A DNA stretch of 59,662 nucleotides from Bacteroidales bacterium (GTDB taxonomy: Bacteria; Bacteroidota; Bacteroidia; Bacteroidales; JAFGHD01), in contig JAFGHD010000067.1 in NCBI GenBank assembly GCA_016939365.1, positions 1 through 59,662 on the forward strand. The letters run 5' to 3'. Position 1 is the first letter of the stretch. Every line of letters begins with the position of its first letter. Positions 1 to 7,584 of this stretch are shown here, in pieces. A program made the translations under genes and the position numbers. Under the pieces are notes generated by a model. It was not told the DNA's origin. It saw only the letters and a program-made list of their open reading frames with translations, and searched no databases.

Positions 1-131
1 AAAAACCTTATTGATAATCAATTTCTTACATCTTTTGTTACTGGAAATTGAGTGGGTTCTGAGGAGAAATGTTGCAAGTTGGGTTAAACATTATGAGCCT
101 TATGGTTGTTTATTGGGAAAACGTTCCATCA

Positions 132-638
132 ATGATGAAAGCGCTCTTCCAAAAAATCCCGGGAGCTATCCTAATGGTAATCATACTGGTCTCATGCGCT
201 CAGAAGGGAGAACCCGGAGTGAGGAAGGTGCATTTTGAAGAGATTGAACCACTGTTCAGCACTAAAGGCGATACGGTGTATGTGATCAACTTCTGGGCAA
301 CATGGTGCAAACCCTGTGTCGCGGAGCTTCCCCATTTTACCGAACTGGAAAATTTATTCAGGAGCAGACCCGTCAGGGTTGTTCTGGTAAGCCTGGATTT
401 TCCGGACAGGCATGAAAGCGATCTGTTGCCGTTTATCAGGGATCATAAGTTCCGCACAGAGGTCATACATCTGATCGATACCGATGCCAACCGTTGGATA
501 GACAAGGTGAACCCTTCCTGGTCAGGTGCCATCCCTGCGACATTGGTGCAACGGAATGGCGAATCTGAATTCCATGAAGGATCACTGTCGTATGAAAAGC
601 TCCAATCTATTGTCGAACAAAAATTGGCTGAGTCATGA
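132..638 (+). CDS. TlpA/ResA-like thioredoxin-fold lipoprotein
   Basis: Predicted envelope thiol-disulfide protein of about 168 aa. From the ATG at 132 (or 135) the product has a clean lipoprotein signal: a basic and hydrophobic stretch ending in the lipobox LVSC. An in-frame ATG at 69 would add about 21 residues before this signal and is less likely. The mature part carries the thioredoxin active site WCKPC in the context FWATWCKPCVAELP, the pattern of TlpA/ResA proteins, which reduce periplasmic disulfides. Its TGA overlaps the ATG of the next thioredoxin-fold gene by 4 bp (ATGA), so the two are translationally coupled. The natural partner is not visible. The family call is firm; the exact role is not. 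Confidence 0.85.
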   Translation: MMKALFQKIPGAILMVIILVSCAQKGEPGVRKVHFEEIEPLFSTKGDTVYVINFWATWCKPCVAELPHFTELENLFRSRPVRVVLVSLDFPDRHESDLLPFIRDHKFRTEVIHLIDTDANRWIDKVNPSWSGAIPATLVQRNGESEFHEGSLSYEKLQSIVEQKLAES

Positions 639-1237
639 AAACACTTTTTTTAGCTTGCTCACTCGCCTTATCAGGTCTTTTGGCAGCACAGGAAGGGTAT
701 CAGGTGGGTGATGTGGCACAGGATTTCCGTCTGAAAAATGTGGATGGTACCATGGTTTCAATGTCAGATTATCCTGATTCCAAAGGCTTTATTGTCATAT
801 TCACCTGCAATCACTGTCCCTATGCCGTGGCGTATGAAGACCGGATCATTGCTATCGACCGAAAATACAGAAACCAGGGTTTCCCGGTCATTGCCATCAA
901 CCCCAATGATCCCCGGATCGTTCCCCAGGATTCATTTGAGAACATGATCAAAAGGGCGGAAGAAAAGAAGTTCCCCTTTCCCTACCTGATTGATGAGGGG
1001 CAGAAGGTGTTTCCGGTTTACGGGGCTACGAGAACACCCCATGTTTTCGTGCTCCAAAGGCAGAAGGAGGGTCTTGTGGTAACCTACATCGGCACGATTG
1101 ACGACAATTATGCCGATGCCGGTGCGGTGAAGACCTGTTACCTTGAGAACGCCCTGGATGCCTTGCTGGACGGCGGTATACCCGATCCCAGCCTGACCAA
1201 AGCTATCGGCTGCTCGATCAAGGTAAAAAAAGACTGA
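635..1237 (+). CDS. Secreted thioredoxin/AhpC-TSA family protein
   Basis: A 200-aa protein with a type I signal peptide (cleavage probably after LLAA) and a peroxiredoxin-like thioredoxin fold. The active-site region reads FTCNHCPYA, a CxxC variant common in Bacteroidota thioredoxin-family proteins often annotated as redoxins. A conserved cis-proline region lies in GATRTPHVF. It overlaps the upstream TlpA-like gene by 4 bp, so both probably act together in periplasmic redox chemistry. It is convergent with the dehydratase gene that follows. I cannot tell whether it is a peroxidase or a disulfide reductase. Confidence 0.85.
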   Translation: MKTLFLACSLALSGLLAAQEGYQVGDVAQDFRLKNVDGTMVSMSDYPDSKGFIVIFTCNHCPYAVAYEDRIIAIDRKYRNQGFPVIAINPNDPRIVPQDSFENMIKRAEEKKFPFPYLIDEGQKVFPVYGATRTPHVFVLQRQKEGLVVTYIGTIDDNYADAGAVKTCYLENALDALLDGGIPDPSLTKAIGCSIKVKKD

Positions 1238-1278
1238 ATAAAGTCCGATTCTGGCAGTAAATCCTCAAATGTCAACCT

Positions 1279-3165
1279 CTACTCACCCGGTACCGGTTTA
1301 GGGTCCAGTACGTTGAATTTCGAATTTTGCGAAATATATTCCGGGACGATAGATTTCATTGCCCGTACCGTTCGGTCATCGTCTCCGCCGGATGCCTCCT
1401 GTATGAGCAGGCTGATTCGATTTGATATTTCCTGGATGTCATACTCGCGAACCTTGCCGATCATGATCCGTGGGTGATGCGTGGGCAGACTGTTTTCTTC
1501 CGAAGTCAGCAGTTCTTCATAAAGCTTCTCCCCGGGTCTCAGCCCGGTGTATCTGATTTCGATATCCCTGCCGATCTCCAGACCTGCAAGACGGATCATC
1601 TTCTTTGCCAGGTCGGTGATCCTGACCGGCTGACCCATGTCGAAAAGGAATATTTCACCACCTTGTCCCATCACGCCTGCTTCGAGGACGAGCTGACAGG
1701 CTTCCGGTATGGTCATGAAAAACCGTGTCACTTCGCGATGGGTGACTGTTACTGGCCCGCCTTTTTCGATCTGTTTTCTGAACAGATTGACTGCCGATCC
1801 GTTGGATCCCAAAACATTTCCGAAGCGGGTGGTGATGAATTGTGTCTGGGAGGTTTTATTGAGGGACTGGGTATATATTTCCGCGATACGTTTGGATGCC
1901 CCCATGACACTGGTGGGATTGACCGCTTTGTCGGTTGAGATCATGATGAATTTCCGGATCCCGTGTTTGACAGCCAGGTCAGCCAGAATACGGGTACCCT
2001 TCACATTGGTGATAATAGCTTCGGCCGGGTTGCCCTCCATCATGGGTACATGCTTGTAAGCGGCGGCATGGTAAATGATGTCAGGGCGATGGGACCGGAT
2101 CAACTGATCCATCCGGGATTCGTTGCAGATATCACCGACTGCTATGGTATAGGAAGCATCCGGGTGATGGTCATTCAATTCGATATCCAGCTCGAACAGT
2201 TCACTTTCCGCCTGATCGATCATGAGAAGCATTTCCGGGCCATACCGGATGATCTGTCTGACCAGTTCGCTGCCGATCGAACCGGCGGCTCCGGTCACCA
2301 TGATCCGTGTTCCCTGAAGCTCCTTACTTACTTTATGCTCATCAAGGCGGATGACCTCCCTCTCGAGAAGGTCCTCGATGCGCATGGCACGGATCTGGTT
2401 CGCGCTGAGCTGGCCGTTGATCCAGTGACTCACCGGCGGGACGCTGAGCACCCTGATACCCCTTTCAAGGCATACCTCTGCAATCTGCTGCCTGCGTTCC
2501 GGTTTAAGCTGCTGGATCGCGATGATGACATGATCGGCCCCTTGATCCCTGATCAGCTCGGGAAGCCTGGCCGGATGATGAATGGTTACCCCTTCCAGCT
2601 TTTTCCCATGTTTGCGCGGGTCATCGTCAATAAATGCAGCCACCTTGAAATGGGTGCCGGCATCGCGATCCAGCGCTCTTTTGGTGATCAGGCCTGCCTC
2701 TCCCGCACCAAATATGATGACCCTCGTTCGCCTGCCGGAAGGATTGACCATCTCCAGGTATGCGATCTTTACCAGTATCCTGAAGGTGGTCATCGAAAAG
2801 ATCACCGTGATGAATTCAATAATAATGATGGAAAAGGGTATGATGAAACGCTGGTTGATGAAGTGGTATGTTATCAGGTTCAGAATTGCGAACAGAAGAC
2901 TTCCGGCCAGGATGACCAGGAATATCCTTACCGCATCCTGTGTGCTGGTATATCGGATGATACCGGCATAGGTCCTTGCCAAAATAAAGCTGGCTCCCCT
3001 GACTGCCAGAATGATACCTGCTACCTCCGGCAGGTATTTCAGCTCTCCCTCCGGTATGTGGAAGTTGAACCTCAGCATATAGGCAAGGACTAAGGAAAAG
3101 AGTACGATGGTGATATCGATGAGAAAAATCAGCCAGCGGGGCGTGTTCTGCCGGGTCAACAACAT
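1279..3165 (-). CDS. Membrane-anchored nucleoside-diphosphate-sugar 4,6-dehydratase/epimerase, CapD/FlaA1/WbpM type
   Basis: A 628-aa polysaccharide biosynthesis protein. It has about four N-terminal membrane segments (roughly residues 11-30, 48-64, 81-100, 108-126), a first Rossmann region (FGAGEAG, about 152-158) and a second SDR domain with the NAD motif TGAAGSIGSE (291-300) and the STDKAVNP catalytic region. This is the full-length architecture of the WbpM/CapD family, whose characterised members convert UDP-GlcNAc to the 4-keto-6-deoxy sugar for capsule, O-antigen or glycan synthesis. It faces gcvT across about 105 bp. A TACTTTTG -7 element sits about 22 bp upstream of the ATG. The exact sugar substrate is not determined by the sequence. 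Confidence 0.9.
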   Translation of the reverse strand: MLLTRQNTPRWLIFLIDITIVLFSLVLAYMLRFNFHIPEGELKYLPEVAGIILAVRGASFILARTYAGIIRYTSTQDAVRIFLVILAGSLLFAILNLITYHFINQRFIIPFSIIIIEFITVIFSMTTFRILVKIAYLEMVNPSGRRTRVIIFGAGEAGLITKRALDRDAGTHFKVAAFIDDDPRKHGKKLEGVTIHHPARLPELIRDQGADHVIIAIQQLKPERRQQIAEVCLERGIRVLSVPPVSHWINGQLSANQIRAMRIEDLLEREVIRLDEHKVSKELQGTRIMVTGAAGSIGSELVRQIIRYGPEMLLMIDQAESELFELDIELNDHHPDASYTIAVGDICNESRMDQLIRSHRPDIIYHAAAYKHVPMMEGNPAEAIITNVKGTRILADLAVKHGIRKFIMISTDKAVNPTSVMGASKRIAEIYTQSLNKTSQTQFITTRFGNVLGSNGSAVNLFRKQIEKGGPVTVTHREVTRFFMTIPEACQLVLEAGVMGQGGEIFLFDMGQPVRITDLAKKMIRLAGLEIGRDIEIRYTGLRPGEKLYEELLTSEENSLPTHHPRIMIGKVREYDIQEISNRISLLIQEASGGDDDRTVRAMKSIVPEYISQNSKFNVLDPKPVPGE

Positions 3166-3186
3166 CCTGAAATTCTTTTATTTCCG

Positions 3187-3194
3187 CAAAAGTA
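3187..3194 (-). promoter_or_regulatory. Candidate -7 element for the CapD-type gene
   Basis: The minus strand reads TACTTTTG, a full match to the Bacteroidota -7 consensus TAnnTTTG, ending about 22 bp before the ATG at 3165. I see no clear TTG at -33. Confidence 0.45.
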
Positions 3195-3239
3195 GCACTT
3201 ATTGGCTTAGGATTCGGAATTATCCTGTTTCTAAATTAC

Positions 3240-3247
3240 TACATTTG
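3240..3247 (+). promoter_or_regulatory. Candidate -7 element for gcvT
   Basis: The plus strand reads TACATTTG, matching TAnnTTTG, 24 bp before the gcvT ATG at 3271. With the minus-strand element at 3187-3194 it makes a compact divergent promoter region. The -33 TTG is weak. Confidence 0.45.
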
Positions 3248-3270
3248 CCCATCCGATATAAAGATTCTGA

Positions 3271-4380
3271 ATGATGAACAAGCACACTCCTTTCACGGGG
3301 TTCCACGAAGAGCTGGGAGCCCGGATGGTACCTTTTGCCGGGTATCTGATGCCCGTTCAGTATGAAGGTGTAGTGGCCGAGCATCTGAACGTCCGTTCCA
3401 AACTGGGCGTTTTTGATGTATCCCACATGGGGGAGTTCTGGGTAAAAGGCCCCCGCGCTGAAGCATACCTGCAAAGGATCACTTCGAATGATGTTTCCAA
3501 GTTGTTTGACGGCAAGGTACAGTATTCATGTTTCCCCAACGGCAGGGGCGGCATCGTCGACGACCTGCTGGTCTACCGGATCAATGCAGATACATTCCTG
3601 CTTGTGGTCAATGCTTCCAATATCGAGAAAGACTGGGCATGGTGCGTGGAACAGGGTCACGCCTTTGGTCTCCTACCGGGAAAGGATCTGATCAATGCTT
3701 CCGATGAGACGGCCCAGCTGGCAATTCAGGGGCCGGCGGCACTGGGAGCGATGCAGGAGCTGACAACGGATCCCATTACAGATATGGAATATTATACCTG
3801 GAAGTATCTTGAGTTCGCGGGGGTTCCGGATGTGCTTCTCTCCACCACGGGATATACGGGTTCCGGTGGATGTGAAATATATATGAAAAATGTCGATGCG
3901 CCCCGTGTTTGGAAAGCCGTTCTGCAAGCAGGAGAAAAGTACGGGATCAAACCTATCGGTCTGGGCGCCCGGGATACGCTCCGCCTCGAGATGGGTTTTT
4001 GTCTCTATGGCAATGACATCAACGATACCACTTCTCCCATCGAAGCCGGATTGGGCTGGATCACCAAATTTACAGATACCAAGGATTTTATTGACAGATC
4101 ATTGCTTCTGAAACAAAAGGAGGAGGGAGTATCACGCCGTCTGCGCGGCTTTGAAATGATCGACAAGGGAATACCGCGACAGCATTACCCTGTCTGCCTT
4201 GAGGATGGCACCACAATCGGCGAAGTCACATCAGGAACCATGTCGCCGTCACTGAACATCCCCATCGGGATGGCTTATATAAACAGTGAATACTCAGGCC
4301 TGGGACATGATATCTTCATCTCCATCAGGGGTAAACTATTGAAGGGCAGGATCGTTAAGCTGCCCTTTTACAAAGGCTGA
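3271..4380 (+). CDS. gcvT: Glycine cleavage system T protein (aminomethyltransferase)
   Basis: A 369-aa protein, the usual length for GcvT, which transfers the one-carbon unit from aminomethyl-lipoyl GcvH to tetrahydrofolate and releases ammonia. The N-terminal region has the GcvT landmarks FDVSHMGE and GGIVDDLLVY; the Asp in the latter (residue 97 or 98) corresponds to the conserved folate-site aspartate of the family. The C-terminal barrel has a GEVTSGTMSP motif. Two ATG codons in tandem start the gene. The other cleavage-system genes (gcvH, gcvP, lpd) are not in this window, as is common in Bacteroidota. comB and the M49 peptidase follow on the same strand. Confidence 0.95.
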   Translation: MMNKHTPFTGFHEELGARMVPFAGYLMPVQYEGVVAEHLNVRSKLGVFDVSHMGEFWVKGPRAEAYLQRITSNDVSKLFDGKVQYSCFPNGRGGIVDDLLVYRINADTFLLVVNASNIEKDWAWCVEQGHAFGLLPGKDLINASDETAQLAIQGPAALGAMQELTTDPITDMEYYTWKYLEFAGVPDVLLSTTGYTGSGGCEIYMKNVDAPRVWKAVLQAGEKYGIKPIGLGARDTLRLEMGFCLYGNDINDTTSPIEAGLGWITKFTDTKDFIDRSLLLKQKEEGVSRRLRGFEMIDKGIPRQHYPVCLEDGTTIGEVTSGTMSPSLNIPIGMAYINSEYSGLGHDIFISIRGKLLKGRIVKLPFYKG

Positions 4381-4562
4381 TTGAAAGAAAGAATTACCAT
4401 ACCGGATCATCATCCGTGTCGTGGTCTTATTGACGGGATCTATCCAGTCTGCTGACCCTCTTCCAAAGGTATGACCTGTGCCATTTGTCACCATCGGAAA
4501 AGAATAAAAACCTCCTTCAACAATGAGCCGCTTGTGGAGAAACGACAATTCCGGAATGGGCG

Positions 4563-5306
4563 ATGAGTATTGATGTACGATCCGTTGGGGTGTGTCTGTC
4601 ACCCGCACTTATGCCTTACAGCCACCTGAAGGACGATCAGATCATCATAGTGGCAGACATACTGAGGATGAGCACCTCCATATGTGTAGCCTTTGATCAT
4701 GGTGTGGTAGCTGTTCATCCTGCAGCTACAGTCAGGGATGCAAAAATGTTGCAGTCCAGAGGATTTCTTCTGGCCGGGGAACGGGGAGGCAGAAAACTCC
4801 CTTTTGCGGATTACGGGAATTCTCCGGAGGAGTTCATGACCCCTGAGTTGGCAGGCCGCAAACTGGCATACACCACTACCAATGGAACGCAGGCACTGAT
4901 CAGGGCTGCAGAAAGGAGTCCATGGGTGCTGATCGGATCTTTCCTGAACCTTCCTTTGATCTGCAAATGGGCCGGAGAGAAGGGCAAAGATGTGATGGTT
5001 CTGTGCGCGGGCTGGAAAAAACAGTTCAGCCTGGAGGATGCCTTTTATGCCGGTGCCTTGGTTGAGTGCCTCATGAACAGCCACCGGTATCAGATCGCTT
5101 GCGACGCGGCTATCGCATGTTTCACTCTTTGGATGGCTGGCAAGGCCGATCCCGTTGCTTTTGTCAGAAGGGGCATGCATCCCGGCCGGCTCCGTGCGGC
5201 GGGTCAGAAGGATGTGATTAACTTTGCCCTCCTTACCGGAACTTCAGGTGCTTTGCCTTCCTGGAACGGAAATGAAATCATCGATATCTCAAAATCAGGA
5301 CAATAG
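4563..5306 (+). CDS. comB: 2-phosphosulfolactate phosphatase family protein
   Basis: A 247-aa ComB-family protein. ComB dephosphorylates 2-phosphosulfolactate to sulfolactate, first described in coenzyme M synthesis but widespread in bacteria without that cofactor. Family hallmarks seen are the N-terminal VCLSPALMPY, IVADILRMSTSI with its conserved Asp, the AGERGGRKL segment, the TTTNGTQAL loop and VLCAGWKKQFSLEDAFYAG. It ends with TAG one base before the lipoprotein peptidase ATG, so the two are probably co-transcribed. No other sulfonate gene is in the window, so the physiological substrate is open. Sulfonolipid or sulfolactate metabolism are possibilities, not evidence. Confidence 0.88.
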   Translation: MSIDVRSVGVCLSPALMPYSHLKDDQIIIVADILRMSTSICVAFDHGVVAVHPAATVRDAKMLQSRGFLLAGERGGRKLPFADYGNSPEEFMTPELAGRKLAYTTTNGTQALIRAAERSPWVLIGSFLNLPLICKWAGEKGKDVMVLCAGWKKQFSLEDAFYAGALVECLMNSHRYQIACDAAIACFTLWMAGKADPVAFVRRGMHPGRLRAAGQKDVINFALLTGTSGALPSWNGNEIIDISKSGQ

Positions 5307-5307
5307 A

Positions 5308-7365
5308 ATGAAAACCTTTAAACTAATCACAGGAATGACCTTGATGGCCATATTTACCGGATGCGCACCGCGCGAAGGAAAAGAAAAACAGGAAAATGCC
5401 ACCGGCCAGCCCGGTGACTTCAAGTTCCTTCTGGAACAATTTGCAGATCTCAAGATCATGCGATACCAGGTTCCGGGCTTTGATGAACTCACTCCCCGGC
5501 AGCGGGTATTGATCTACTACCTCAGTGAAGCTGCACTTTGCGGCCGTGATATCGTGTTCGACCAGAATTTCAGGTACAATCTCATCGTCAGGAAAACACT
5601 CGAAGAGATTTTTACCCATTATGAGGGTGACAGAAACCATCCCGACTTCGGAAAATTCACCGTTTACCTCAAGAGGGTATGGTTTTCAAACGGTATCCAT
5701 CATCATTATTCCACTGATAAAATCGACCCCGGTTTTTCAGGTGCCTATTTTGAAGAGCTGGTCAGGAACAGTCCGGGAGCCGTTTTACCCCTCCGGGAAG
5801 GTCAAACGGTCAGGGAATTTGTGGCATGGTTGTCTCCCATTCTCTTTGATCCAAATGTAGCTCCCAAAAGGATCAGTCTGGATCCTTCCACGGACATGGT
5901 GCAAAGTTCTGCGTGTAATTTTTACGACGGCTTGACGCAGCAGGAAGCTGAATTATTCTACGAGAAGATGAAGGATCCCTCGGATCCGGATCCGGTATCT
6001 TACGGGTTGAATTCCAGGTTGGTAAAAAAAGACGGGCAGATCGTGGAAGAGGTTTACCGTGTGGGAGGCCTGTACGGACCTGCCGTGGAGAAGGTGGTAT
6101 ACTGGCTGGAACAGGCTTCCGGCGTTGCAGAAAATGAGCACCAGCATGCGGTCATCAGTAAGCTGATAGACTATTACCGTACCGGGAACCTTGAAACGTT
6201 CGATGAATATAATGTGCTCTGGGTGAACGATCTGGATTCTCGGATCGATTTTGTGAACGGTTTCATTGAGGTGTACGGCGATCCGCTGGGAATGAAGGCA
6301 ACCTGGGAATCGGTGGTTAATTTCAAGGATATGGATGCGACGCGGCGCACCGAGATCATCAGCTCCAATGCACAGTGGTTCGAAGATCATTCGCCGGTGG
6401 ATGCCCGTTTCAGGAAAAAGAAGGTGAAGGGCGTGAGTGCCAAGGTGATCACCGTAGCACAGTTGGGCGGGGATTGTTATCCTTCAACCCCTATCGGGAT
6501 CAACCTGCCTAATGCCGACTGGATCCGGAAGGAGCATGGGTCCAAGTCGGTGACTATGGAGAATATCACCTATGCCTATGACCAGGCGGCTCTGGGAAAT
6601 GGATTCCTGGAGGAGTTCTGTGCTTCGGAGGAGGAGATCGGGCTGGCTAAAGAGTGGGGTTCACTCGGCAGCAACGTGCATACCGATCTTCACGAATGCC
6701 TGGGACACGGATCCGGACAGCTGCTACCCGGGACCAGCCCTGAGGCTTTGAAGAATTATTCCTCTGCCCTTGAGGAAGCACGCGCAGACCTGTTCGCACT
6801 CTATTACATCATGGATCCGAAAATGGTGGAGCTGGGTGTCCTGCCATCCCTGCATCCGGCCAGGGCGGAATACAATACCTATATCAGGAACGGGCTGATG
6901 TCCCAGCTGACCCGTATTGAGCCCGGTAAGAATATCGAGCAGGCGCATATGAGAAACAGGCAACTGGTGGCCTCATGGTGCTGTGAAAAAGGCCGTGACC
7001 GGAACATCATCGAAAAATTTAGCCGCGATGGGAAGACATTCGTCAGGATTAATGATTACGAGGGATTACGGGGGCTCTTCGGTGAATTGCTCGCGGAAGT
7101 GCAACGCATCAAATCGGAGGGCGATTACAAGGCCGGAATGAAACTCGTGGAGGGCTACGGCGTACAGGTGGATACTGTCTTGCACCAGGAGGTGCTGGAA
7201 CGCTTCCGGAAACTGAATATTGCTCCTTATGGCGGATTTGTCAATCCGCTGATCACCCCGGTCATGCAAAACGGCCAGGTGACCGATGCGGAAATCAGTT
7301 ATCCGGACGACTACACCAAGCAGATGCTTTATTATTCTGAAAAGTACTCATTCCTGGATCAGTAG
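5308..7365 (+). CDS. Dipeptidyl peptidase III (M49) lipoprotein
   Basis: A 685-aa zinc exopeptidase of family M49, which releases dipeptides from peptide N-termini. The zinc motif HECLGH (HExxGH, residues 462-467) is followed by EEARAD (about 489-494), which supplies the third ligand, as in human and yeast DPP III. The ATG at 5308 gives a lipoprotein signal with lipobox FTGC, so it should be anchored in the envelope, unlike the cytosolic eukaryotic enzymes. An upstream in-frame start at 5224 would run through comB and is rejected. Bacteroidota members of this family are often mislabelled dihydrofolate reductase. Nothing here supports that name. Confidence 0.92.
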   Translation: MKTFKLITGMTLMAIFTGCAPREGKEKQENATGQPGDFKFLLEQFADLKIMRYQVPGFDELTPRQRVLIYYLSEAALCGRDIVFDQNFRYNLIVRKTLEEIFTHYEGDRNHPDFGKFTVYLKRVWFSNGIHHHYSTDKIDPGFSGAYFEELVRNSPGAVLPLREGQTVREFVAWLSPILFDPNVAPKRISLDPSTDMVQSSACNFYDGLTQQEAELFYEKMKDPSDPDPVSYGLNSRLVKKDGQIVEEVYRVGGLYGPAVEKVVYWLEQASGVAENEHQHAVISKLIDYYRTGNLETFDEYNVLWVNDLDSRIDFVNGFIEVYGDPLGMKATWESVVNFKDMDATRRTEIISSNAQWFEDHSPVDARFRKKKVKGVSAKVITVAQLGGDCYPSTPIGINLPNADWIRKEHGSKSVTMENITYAYDQAALGNGFLEEFCASEEEIGLAKEWGSLGSNVHTDLHECLGHGSGQLLPGTSPEALKNYSSALEEARADLFALYYIMDPKMVELGVLPSLHPARAEYNTYIRNGLMSQLTRIEPGKNIEQAHMRNRQLVASWCCEKGRDRNIIEKFSRDGKTFVRINDYEGLRGLFGELLAEVQRIKSEGDYKAGMKLVEGYGVQVDTVLHQEVLERFRKLNIAPYGGFVNPLITPVMQNGQVTDAEISYPDDYTKQMLYYSEKYSFLDQ

Positions 7366-7584
7366 CCCGGCAGGTTTTCTGCCAATCCTGATTATTGCAT
7401 CGTTTTCACATCGGCAGTTACGGTCATATCAATACCTGTTTTGCCAGGATGCAGGATCCTAACCGGGGTATCGGCATATTGAATTGATGATGAGCCGGAG
7501 CTTTATGGTTCATTCTGCTCCTTTACGAACAATTCCTTCTGTCCAATGTTGATTGTACATGTGTCATCATTAACTTTCTAATTT

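Noticed and set aside
1963-3093. A 376-codon plus-strand open frame opposite the CapD-type gene
   Set aside because: It is antisense to a clear 628-aa enzyme, has no domain-like composition, and is best explained by codon bias of the real gene.
4336-4608. A 90-codon minus-strand frame over the gcvT-comB gap
   Set aside because: It overlaps both genes, shows no start signal, signal peptide or known motif, and has no promoter. The gap is only 182 bp.
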